DNA of 64,000 bases, taken from assembly GCA_019802505.1 (NCBI GenBank), contig JAFMOC010000003.1, positions 6,394,001 to 6,458,000 on the forward strand. The letters are read 5' to 3'. Of this stretch, positions 1-10,700 are shown in pieces. Positions within the stretch are counted from its first letter, which is position 1. Every line of letters starts with the position of its first letter. The position numbers and the translations under genes are program-made. Below the pieces are notes generated by a model. It searched no databases. It was not told the DNA's origin and saw only the letters and a program-made list of their open reading frames with translations. Source of the DNA: Corydoras sp. C115. Taxonomy: Eukaryota; Chordata; Actinopteri; Siluriformes; Callichthyidae.

Positions 1-2083
1 CCTGGTCAGGCTCTGCTTAGGTTAAGGCCTGCCTTGCTTTGCTCGGCCCAGCGGGCTCTTGGTTCCGGCATTTTTTCCAGCGTTCGCATAACACGTGAGT
101 TTGCACCTAAAGGGGGCGTTCATTTGCTATTAGTGCAACTTTATAATATAAATCTGTTTAGTAATCTTAGTATTCTTTGTTTTCTTAATTAATCATTAGT
201 AATAAATTAGGTTATTACTCTAAACCAAAGTTTCCAGTTAATCCTTCAAGGCTAAAACTCAAAGGTTAATTTATTTCTAAATAAATGGTGTATTTTAAGC
301 AGCTATAAGATTGACCTCTGAGGGATATTTAGATATATCCACATGTCAATATAACCTCTGTCCATATATTATAAAAGCCTCTGACAGAATTAAGATTTCT
401 GCATGCTTACAGAATACCTGAATCAGATATAGCTTAAATCATTGAGATACAATTAACCCATTTAGTGCAGAGAAGCACTCGTGTAACTAAAGCTACCGTT
501 TTAATAAAAAATTCTTTGGAGTCAGATATTTTACGTAATAGAACACTTTTGTATAAATAAAAATTTTTGACCGTCTCTCATTTTCAGTAATTTGGTAATG
601 GGATGCGGAGGACTTTATTAATATCATATACCATATATACCATATATACCATATATCATATACATACACCCAAAATCCTACAGTTTCAATAATGTTGAAT
701 TGGGGAAAGTTAGTGAATTAATATTAATTAGCCGTGGCAAATAAAATAGTTTGAGCTCATTTAAATATAACTATTAGATTTTAAAATGTTAAATAGCACT
801 ATTTTCCAATTTAAAGACGAGGTTTCCTGTGAAGATTTGAGTGAATAAACCAGACTGTCTGACTAGGACTGAACTAATATCTGACAGAAAATGGGCCGCG
901 GGACTGATAAGATGTTGACAGTCGGACAGAGATCTATTTTGAAATGTTGGTGGTAGCACCAACCCAGACCTTATGTAAAGACACAACTTTGGCTCTGTTG
1001 AAGCATCTGGCAGAGCGAGGACACAAGGCCTCCAAAACACAAAACTTCAGTAATATAAACAAGCGAAAATAATCGAAAAAGCTGAAATTGATCTGTTAGA
1101 ACTATTCAATGATTAAAATGAATCAAAGGGGGACTGTGAAGGAGAATTATTATTTTTGTGTATGAGTGATTCATCTTAACCATTTGTGTTTGCATGTACC
1201 TATCAATAACCTTCTACAGTTATTATGTCTTATAATGATATCTTATTATGCTGATTATATCAAGTCAAGAATGTATACATACATCTTCCACTGAAACTTT
1301 TGTCTTCTATTTATCCGTTTCAATAAGGCCACGTCGACAGAGCTGAGAGCCACGTCCGCACTATTATCAGAGATTGTTGTTTTAAAACAAGCAACTGAAG
1401 GTCTCCATAATAGTGACATTCTCTGATAACTAATCAGAGAGTGGGGTAGGATTTCTCATTTTCTTTTCATCACTTCTTTTAACATGAAAAAAATATATAT
1501 GTATATATTTAATCACAAAGCATAAAATGGACCGAGTACAATTTTTGTTTAATGAAGGATAAATATTTTACTGAAATTAACTACAGTAGACCGGACTGAC
1601 TGACATTAACTAATGAGGACAAATTTATGAGGTTATATTTTTTCCAGGTCGAAGTTTGAGAAAATTTTTTGCCATAACACATATAAGACAAATGATTAAT
1701 GTTATGACTTTTTTGCAGCATTGTTGTTTATGAATTGTTTGATAAAGGTTTCATTTTTCCTCCAGGTAATGAACTTAAGGTGGCCTAATTTTCAAATTTT
1801 ACATTGAACAGGAGAAATATGAGTTTATTAAACTTATGTTGTGTGATTTGTATAAAGAATAGAGTAATTTGTTTGTTTGATGTTGTATTTAACTTTACTA
1901 ACCAAACAAGTCAATTTGCAGGTTCTAGCGGACAGAACTGACTATGCAGTTTGATCCAGGAGAAAATAATAATAATAATAACAATAATAACCCCTGATTG
2001 CTTGATTTTTCCATAGACAATCTGTTGTTTTATTTTAGAAACGGGGAGGCTAAAGGTATATTTTTTTTTAAGTACTAAAGTTT
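1..2083. other. Gene-free AT-rich stretch (gpsm1 intron 11, distal part)
   Basis: I see no supported coding exon, RNA gene or complete transposon here. A short array of ATATACC-type repeats lies near 627-660 and AT-rich simple sequence near 1490-1510. The short ORFs on both strands lack recognisable motifs. GoLoco-coding exons of gpsm1 were searched for on the minus strand and not found. Some of this may be decayed upstream retroviral sequence belonging to the remnant that starts near 2.1 kb, but nothing I can read shows it. Confidence 0.4.
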
Positions 2084-2288
2084 TTGTTATCAAGTACAAG
2101 GTACATGCCAGCCTTAGGAGTGGTTCTGAATAAAATCGGGCACCTAGTAATGTGTCACCCATTAGTTGTGAACACAACCCATGGGGTGATTGCCTTTCTC
2201 ACATCTACAGGATTGACGCTATCAAAACTGCAAACATGGCAATACATGCAAACACCACCTGACTGCGAGCAACACAGCTGTGAACATT

Positions 2289-2530
2289 TATACAGACTCA
2301 GCATACTATTCTGCAGTACACATAGATGGACCACAATGGATGCAGAGAAGTTTCAAAACGGCATAAGGGGGTCCTATTAAACATTATGCGCACATACATA
2401 AGCTACTGGAATCAGTACAGCTGCCCAAACAGGTGGCCATCATTAAATGTAAAGGCCACTCCACTAAGGGGGACATGGAGGCGCAGGGAAAGGATGTGGC
2501 CAATCGGGCGGCAAAAAGGCAGGGGGTTAC
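2289..2530 (+). pseudogene. Retroviral pol fragment: RNase H C-terminal half
   Basis: One frame reads a TDSAY motif at 2292-2306, which includes a conserved RNase H catalytic aspartate. About 150 bases downstream in the same frame it reads CKGHS, the conserved active-site histidine region, at about 2448-2462. This order and spacing is typical of gamma/epsilon-type retroviral RNase H. The frame ends soon after, where sequence joins directly to envelope-like coding, so reverse transcriptase (upstream) and integrase (downstream) are not readable. It is a non-functional relic. Confidence 0.6.
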
Positions 2531-2589
2531 ACTGTCAAGCAATGTGTGGTATTAGATTGGTGCCGAACAGACATCACCTACAACGACAC

Positions 2590-3347
2590 GGAGGTGGGGC
2601 CGTGTGCCCGATCAGGTTATATTATTATTGTGGGAAACACACCTTAGTGGTAAGAATGCCACCGCTGACTGTTGGCCGATGTGCCATGGTAAAGCTGTTG
2701 GCTCCTCTTACTCTCACAGGTTTAAGGGGGGGGGGGGGGGCGAACCCCAAAGGAGAAGGTGAGCAGTCGGTAGCTTTTATTTATATAGGGACTCACCCAC
2801 TTACATAGACTCAATCGGGGTGCCTAGGGGGGTGCCAAACGAGTTCAAACTGGCGAACCAAGTGGCAGCAGAAAATATTCCACTGATATCGGCCCTTTTT
2901 CCAGTGACTCCCAACAAAAACGTGGATAGGATAAATTTCGTACATTACAATGTACTTCGTCTCACTAATCTCACTAGAGATGCAATAGAGGGACTAAGTG
3001 AACAGTTGCATGTGACGTCACTTGTGGCCTATAGAACAGAAAAGCCTTAGACATGCTCCTGGCAGAAAAAAGGGGGTGTTTGCGTAATGATTGGTGAAGT
3101 GTGCTGTGCCTATATGCCTAATAACACAGCACCTGATGGGTCCGTAACCAAGGCCCTCAACGGATTGCATAAATTATTACAGGAAATGCATGAGGCCTCT
3201 GGAATAGATAACCCCTTGGAATCATGGATGAATAATGTTTGTCAGGAGTTAATCATGTCACTCTTCATGTCTATTGCTGTGTTTGTTGCTATACTGGTAA
3301 CCTGTGGGTGCCGGTGCATACCACGTCTGAGAGTTCTGTTAACTTGA
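2590..3347 (+). pseudogene. Retroviral env fragment (end of SU plus TM), broken
   Basis: The fragment is read in at least two frames. The surface-subunit end lies around 2600-2730, followed by a run of 14 G near 2727-2740 that likely shifts the frame. The transmembrane subunit starts near 2820, with a leucine/asparagine-rich heptad region around 2930-3040, a stop at 3048-3050, a CX6CC motif at 3081-3107 and a hydrophobic membrane anchor around 3252-3305, ending at a stop at 3345-3347. CX6CC is the disulfide motif of gamma-type envelopes. The stop, the homopolymer and the frame breaks near 3045-3085 make it a pseudogene. Confidence 0.65.
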
Positions 3348-3719
3348 TCACATAATTAACACCATGGAGCTGCAGACGGTTAAATTTTGCTCCGGGGATG
3401 AGGAGCCAGATAGACAAGAAATCAGTTATGCTTAAACAATGCCCAAGATCACATCTTGTTTCCATGTATGAATTTATTTTCTTTCTCATTTTCCTATCTC
3501 TCTCTTTTTCCCTCTAAGACATTAACCCAGTAGGGGAGATAACACTGCATGCACACGCTTTAGTATAGCATTAAAAGTACACATAGGGCATCAGAAATTT
3601 GTAGGTCGTGACCGAAGACCTGGGGAAACGGAGAGAAGGCTGGACACCTAGTGATGGACGGAGGTAACAACACTGCAGGTGTGGGGCACCTGAGTGGCGG
3701 ACACCCATTGCGGTGACAT

Positions 3720-4496
3720 GTGTGGGACCACCCACAGCCCCGAGACTCTGATAACGAGTAGAGTATGAAACTGTATATTATTAGAGTTTAAAAAATCTGA
3801 GTGTTTTATTTTTTAGATTCATGTACTGATTTTAGAGCTCACATGCACAGCACACTGACGTAGGAGAACTCTGATGAATAAATGTAAGCGATCGACTCTG
3901 AAAATCAGCACCACTTATGGGGCAAATTCACATATGGGACAAATTACCAATGGGGCAAATTTGATGGGCGTGTTGAGGGGCACGCCCAAAGGGGGATTGA
4001 AGGGATAAAAATTTGTAATTTGTAAGTAATTTGTGTATAAGGGAATTAGCGCATTCTATAGCGATGGGGCAATCTGACCGACAATTGCCCAAGGCCTATA
4101 TTTCATGAAAACCAGATGCACCTGGCGTCTGGTGGCTGGTGGATAAAGCTCAAGGGCAGCCGAGCTGTCTCGAGCTCCCCCAGATAAGGGATTGAACAGC
4201 GCGTTCGACCTCCCCATAGAACTTCTTCAACAAGTTGGTTCAGAATAAGCAGAGGGAGGGATGGTTTTTCAATAAATAGGGTGAGCAGCTGGATTTCGGG
4301 GCTCTGTCTTGGTGGGACCGGTGTGGTGCTGAGATCAGAGTCGGATCGCGATCTTGGGCTTGTCTTGGACGAACACTGCTTTGACTCGGTTTGTCGTAAA
4401 TAAACCGCTTGATTCGAATAACTCTGAAATCATCTGTACTGTGCTTTTTGACGCCTTCAAAATTGGTTCATCGGGGAAATTTCAGATTTCCTAACA
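3720..4496 (+). repeat. Probable retroviral LTR (boundaries approximate)
   Basis: This follows the env relic. It contains a promoter-like stretch (GATAAAAATTTG near 4005; CAATAAATAGGG near 4270), an AATAAA at about 4399 followed by a T-rich U5-like segment, and an end reading CTAACA at 4491-4496. The next bases (GTGCCGAAACC) could be flank or a primer-binding-site-like leader. No second LTR copy exists in the window for comparison, so the 5' limit is an estimate. Confidence 0.4.
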
Positions 4497-5384
4497 GTGC
4501 CGAAACCAACACATTTGGTGTTCTCCAATCGAGATGCACGGCCTTGCCCACTTCTTTCGGCTTTCCAGGAAAGCAATAATGAATGGGTAGGGCAAGCAGA
4601 GGTTCCAGATGTTACGCGTCAGTTCAAAGATGTTGGGATAGTGGCTTGTCACAGTGATGTTCGAGGAAGGAGTGCTGGGACCGGCCAATTTTGCATAGGC
4701 ATCATAGGGGAAGCTGGAGGACAGGAGTTTTGTTGGTGACACAAATGACATCCAGGTCATCTATTACATGCTGTAAAGTGGATGCCAGAATTGGAGTTGG
4801 ACCTGCGTGCTTGGAGGCAGGAAGGCGTTGGACTCTCCCCCTCTTTTCGCAGTGGATAGCGGACACACGGACATCATCCCCCCACCCCCGAAACTGCCTG
4901 GATACAAGTATTCTGCTGTGAGGGCAGTGTGGCAGGAACACAGCGGCGCTGAGGGAAAGGCGGTGCCATTGGCAATGGGCTTTGATTATAGATGACCGAA
5001 GACAGGATTTCACAAGCTCAGGAATGGGCTTTATTAGCACATTAAAGTACATTGAAAACACACGTTTTGTCTGATGGATTTGCCGTACTCTCATGTTCCT
5101 GCAGCTCATTTGGTCCCACCCTGTTATAATATTATTGATTAAATTTTAGTCAGGCCCTTTCACATTTTTACTGATTATAGCATCCTGCATGCAACCCTAA
5201 TTGAAACCCTGTCTAACATTTCATTAATATTTTTTTTTTTTTGGCAGTGTTGACAAATAACCACACACACAACTAAATTTATTTGATATTACTTCCCAAA
5301 AGTATTTTATATATTATTTGCAAATTCATAATTATATAGTCAGGGCAGTGTGGCGTAATACAATATAGAGGGTCCAGCTCATAC
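4497..5384. other. Unassigned intronic sequence
   Basis: Overlapping ORFs of 80-135 codons occur on both strands here, but none shows a motif I recognise, and none has the DDQR signature of GoLoco repeats. A segment at about 4992-5035, read on the minus strand, gives AATAAAGCCCATTCC followed by a CCTGTC motif. It resembles an LTR R/U5 end and similar fragments at 15660 and 61640, so part of this is probably old retroelement sequence. Confidence 0.3.
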
Positions 5385-5531
5385 CTGTGGTGTTACGTGG
5401 ACAGTGATATCATCAGTTTCCACAGGTAGGTCTAGCCACTGTCTGTCATCTGACGTCTGACTTTCTGTGTATTTCGTCCTGCTGGTTTGTGACATCTTTG
5501 ACCGTCGGGAGACATTGTCCATGTCTCCATT
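5385..5531 (-). CDS. gpsm1: gpsm1 exon 11 (linker, residues 447-495)
   Basis: The acceptor is TGACAG|AATGG and the donor CACAG|GTATGA. It is 147 bp, phase 0 at both ends. It encodes NGDMDNVSRRSKMSQTSRTK onward, a Ser/Thr-rich linker ending DITVHVTPQ. In mammalian GPSM1 the same exon runs from NGD to the VHV segment just before the first GoLoco motif. The exon is poorly conserved, so the call rests on phase, borders and these landmarks. Confidence 0.8.
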
Positions 5532-8500
5532 CTGTCACATAAAGCAATTTTAATTTTATAAATTACTACCATAACACAATGGTACTCAAAATGATGTATG
5601 GATGCTAAACTTTTGTACTTAAAATTTGACTAGAAACTACAAAAGTCTTCAAAAGACTACATTTTAGATAATTTTTTAAGCAGTTACATTTTATATTACT
5701 TTTGATGCATTAACATTGAATAAATGTCTAACAAGATAAATGTCATTCTCTTCTTTATTATATAGTGGCTTCTACCACTGTTGTCAGAAGATTCTTAGTT
5801 GGAAGCATAGCAATTAACCAGTTGCCAAAATGCTGGAGTACCCGGACCTCTCGCAAATAATCCCAAAGTGCATCCACCAAACCATTGAGGAAAACCAAAA
5901 TCATTCAAAAGACGAATAATCAGAAGACACTGGCCAGCGATTGCTGCATGCAGAGGAGACTGATGTTGGAAACGTTTTGGACCTTATGCTAGATCAGTTT
6001 ATATCCCAGCTGCAGACTGAAATAATTAAAATCACCATCACCACTGCCTGACATTTCTAGAATTGCTGGTGAGAACCTGGCCAGCGTGAGCCATCTTTGC
6101 AGTACAAAACTGTTTTGAGCACATTGACTCACAGATGTTTAGGGAGACTGCAACCTACAGTAGCACAACTGACTCGGTGGCTTGCTACATTGGCAAGTGT
6201 ACAGACGAGGTGTAGTGTGTGCTGAAGTGCTCTGCTGAAGGCTCGAAACTTCAAATCCAGTGACAAGGCAGCCCTATGAATGGCAAGAGCCAACTGTCCA
6301 GCACATGGCCAAAGCATCCACAGCCACTTCAGCAACAACGGTGACACACGGCGGACATCCAGGCTCACATGTGGCAGGGCATCAAGTTATATTATCCTGT
6401 TATTCCTGTTCCTGTTCTCTTCCATATTTGTTAATTGCCTCTGCTCATTCCTGTTCTTTCTCTTCTGATCTATGCTGTTTGGTGTTCTGAGGTACAGTTT
6501 GTGTTAATAGTTGAAGTTTGGGGTTTCTGTGATCAGTTCCTGCCTGAGGGCTTGCTTTTTCAGTGTTTTCTACTAATTTGGGAAAGTGTCTCATATAAAG
6601 GTTAAAAGTAAGATTTTGCTGGCATTGGGGCTATACATCTCTTTTCTTGCTCATTAACATTTATCTGGGCATTAAGATTACTAAGGTAAGCTGAGGTTTG
6701 TATTATGAACAGTAGTAAGAAACACACACACTCTTAGTTTGTCTTTTGAGAAATTCGTATTTGTGGTTTTATTCATTCCATCTGACCACAAAGTTTAGAT
6801 TTGCATCCAGTGTAGAAGTGAGTGTATTTTTGTTTAGCTTTCATTTTCAATTTAGTACTGGTTAATTCGAACATTCGATCTTTTACCTCAGATCTGCCAG
6901 GAAATTTTCAAGCATCTTACCATAATTTGAAACTGGGGTATTTGGTAACCTCATAAATGCCAGTGGTAAATCCACTGGCCATAGAAAAAATGCCATTGTG
7001 CCCCATTCCCATGATCAAGGTCCTGTTCTGAATTGTGATAAACCTCGTAAAGACATCAGAATATACAAAATAGTAATTTTGTATTAGTCCTTGTGGATAT
7101 GCAACATGATAGTCAGAAGCAGTGCTGCTAAGCAACATTTCAGCAAGTAAAGAGGCGTGTTTTAAAATGATCTCCTTTGTTGTGAGTATGCTTGACAGTT
7201 TTCTTGCCTACCTTTTTTAAAGCTGAAAAGCTGGTTAGTTTATTTTGATTGTGTGTTATTAGATCAAATCTCACCTGTATTTCTGTATACATATCTACTC
7301 CACCACTTAAGATATTTTAACATTTTTTTGTAAGTATATAGCCATTTTAATCTAGAGCCTAAATACAGAATGTGGCTGCCTATTAAAAGACAATAATGCA
7401 GTATTCTAAACAGACTGTGTGACATGCAATATATAATAAATGTTTATTTGTCACCATAAATCATCTCCCAGCTCATCTTATTATCTTTCGCTTAAACCTA
7501 TGGTAGTGACTAGAGTCGCGGCAGGGTTCCCCATACCCATGCTGGGAGAACTATATATAGTGGCAATTTAGAGCAATCTTGATCCCATGTTTTTGGACAA
7601 TGGGAGAAAACTGGAGAACCCAGAGCAATCCCACGGAGACACGTAAAGTACATGGAAACCCCAGATTGGGATTCGAAACTGGATCTTCAGCACTAATAAG
7701 TGAATATGCTAACCACAGTGCTACCCAACTACTAAACTATGAGTACATGTTTAAAAAGACTCCATAAAAGCATAATATAGGCAATAACATGGGCGCAATT
7801 AATGAAACTTTTGCAATAATAATAATGATAATAATCTGCCCTAACCTGTCCAGCAATAATGCTTAATAATATAGTAGTCAGTTGAATATGGAATCATGTT
7901 AAAATGCAAAACATTCTTATATATGTGTTTAGGTGTTTACATACTTTTGCCTTTATAGTGTAAAATATTGTACCTTTTCAGAGAATTTCCAAAGGTCAAC
8001 ACTGTCCATGCTGTTTCTCTTTGTAATCTTTGGCCTAGCTCCTGTAACAAAAAAAGGACAATATCCACAGCTTTCTTAATTTGCTTGATTTTAATTTTCA
8101 GTCACTTTAATTAGAATTATTGTTTTTATTGTTTGTTTTTGAAGCTACTTTCCAGGAAGTTGAGCCCACTGAGTATCAGACATCCTACCAGCGTTCTCTG
8201 AAACTAGATCATGAGTGCCTGGGTATAAACTGCAAACACGGATTTAAACTAAGTGGTCAGATCATGGATTAACATCAGTGGTTTTGCGTTTTCCTCCAGT
8301 AACCATTATATTTTCTGTGAGTTTTCCTGTTTCAGGAGCAAAGCCATTGTCATACCGAGTTGAATTGGTTGCACGTCCTATGGTGCTTTCTATTTTGCTA
8401 TCAAATTTTTAGCCATTAGATTAGTTCTTGTTCTTTCTGCCTGCAAACTCAGATTTATATACAACACCATGTATTCTGACTGAAACATCCGCAAACATGT

Positions 8501-8930
8501 ATTTAACCAAAACAGTAAATGGTTGTGTGTAAATAAGACTACAATGATGAAAGTAAGATATTGGCATTAATAATAATTTAAAGTTTGCAGTGGTCCTTAG
8601 AATGTTGAATTGTTGTTTTTTTTTTAATAATTGGCTGAAATAGATTTTAAGATTTTTATAACGCAGGTAGTTAGTAATACCTTAAAGAAAGCATTTAACA
8701 AGTCCTTTTAATAAACATCTCAAAATTCCTTTTAATTCTGGTTATTGATTGTGCACTGGTAAATAGATGTTGGCACTGACTTCATACTTCTTGTGTCACG
8801 AAATCTTTATTGCGAAGATGCTTTTACTAATTCAATGTAAATTACTTTGCTATTGTTATGAATTTTCCATTAAATTATAAAAGCAAAATGGAAAAAGGTG
8901 CAAGACCAGTATTTTTTTTTTAAATACAAT

Positions 8931-9009
<79 letters not shown>

Positions 9010-10624
9010 TGGTGTGAAAAAGTGTTTGCCCCCTTCCTCATTTCCTGTTTTTTTGCATGTTTGTCACACTTAAGTGTTTCAGAACATCAAACCAATTTAA
9101 ACAATAGTCAAGGACAACACCAGTAAACACAAAATGCAATTTGTAAATGAAGGTGTTTATTATTAAAGGAGAAAAAAATCCAAACCATCATGGAAAAAGT
9201 GTGTGAAAAACAGTGATTGCCCCCTTGTTAAAATATACTATAACTGTTTTTTAACACCTGAGTTCAATTTCTCTAGCCACACCCAGGCCTGATTATTGCC
9301 ACACCTGTTCTCAATCAAGACATCACTTAAATAGGAGCTGCCTGACACAGTAAAGTCCACCAAAAGTTCCTTAAAAGCTGCACATCATGCCGAGATCCAA
9401 AGAAATTCAGGAACAATTGAGAAATAAAGTAATTGAGATCTATCAGTCTGGAAAGGGTTATAAAGCCATTTCCAAAGCTTTGGGAATCCAGCGAACCACA
9501 GTGAGGGCCATTATCCACAAATGGCGAAGACATGGAACAGTGGTGAACCTTCCCAGGAGTGGCCGACCGCCCAAAATTACCCCAAGAGCGCAGCGACGAC
9601 TCATCCAAGAGGTCACAAAAGACCCCACAACAACGTCCAAAGAACTGCAGGCCTCACTTGCCTCAGGTAAGGTCAGCGTTCATGCCTACACCATCAGAAA
9701 AAGACTGGGCAAAAATGGCCTGCATGGCAGAGTTCCAAGAAGAAAACCACTCCTGAGCAAAAAGAACATTAAAGCTCGTCTCAATTTTTTCAAAACACAT
9801 CTTGATGATCCCCAACACTTTTGGGAAAACATTCTGTGGACCGATGAGACAAAAATGGAACTCTTTGGAAGGTGTGTGTCCCATTACATCTGGCGTAAAA
9901 AGAACACTGCATTTCAGAAAAAGAACATTATACCAACATTTAAATATGGTGGTGGTAGTGTGATGGTCTGGGGCTGTTTTGCTGCGGCAGGACCTGGAAG
10001 ACTTGCTGTGATAAATGGAACTATGAATTCTGCTGTCTACCAAAAGATCCTGAAGGAGAATGTCTGACCATCTGTTTGCGAACTCAAGCTGAAACGAACT
10101 TGGGTTCTACAGCAGGACAATGATCCAAAACACACCTGCAAGTCCACCTCTGAATGGCTGAAGAAAAACAAAATGAAGACTTTGGAGTGGCCTAGCCAAA
10201 ATCCTGACCTGAATCCTATTGAGATGTTGTGGTATGACCTTAAAAAGGCCGTTCATGCTTGAAAACCCTCTAATGTAACAATTAGAACAATTCTACAAAG
10301 ATGAGTGGGCCAAAATTCCTCCAGAACGCTGTAAAAGACTCATTGCAAGTTATCGCAAATGCTTGTTTGCAGTTGTTGCTGCTAAGGGTGGCCCAACCAG
10401 TTATTAGTTTTAGGGGGCAATCACTTTTTCACACAGGGCCATGATGGTTTGAATTTTTTTTTCTCCTTTAATAATAAACACCTTCATTTACAAATTGCAT
10501 TTTGTGTTTACTCGTTTTGTCCTTGACTATTGTTTAAATTGGTTTGATGTTCTGAAACACTTAAGTGTGACAAACATGCAAAAAAACAGGAAATGAGGAA
10601 GGGGGCAAACACTTTTTCACACCA

Positions 10625-10700
<76 letters not shown>

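Larger units (their letters stand above)
2200..4496 (+). mobile_element. Endogenous retrovirus remnant (RNase H, partial env, LTR)
   Basis: A plus-strand vertebrate retrovirus relic lies antisense inside gpsm1 intron 11. Readable pieces, in order, are the C-terminal RNase H part of pol (about 2289-2530), the end of the envelope surface subunit with much of the transmembrane subunit (about 2590-3345), and an LTR-like region with a polyadenylation signal ending near 4496. Integrase and most of the surface subunit are missing between RNase H and env. Several stops and frameshifts break the reading frames, so it cannot encode a functional protein. The CX6CC pattern in the transmembrane part points to a gamma/epsilon-like class. 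No matching 5' LTR was found. Left limit uncertain. Confidence 0.7.

Noticed and set aside
4491..5109. Overlapping ORFs as extra gpsm1 exons or a separate gene
   Set aside because: No GoLoco motif, no consistent splice borders, and competing ORFs on both strands.
8856..9041. ORFs rich in YIYIYI or TATATA-derived codons (also at 10508-10868, 42677-43013, 57279-57473)
   Set aside because: They are translations of (TA)n microsatellites and transposon ends, not genes.
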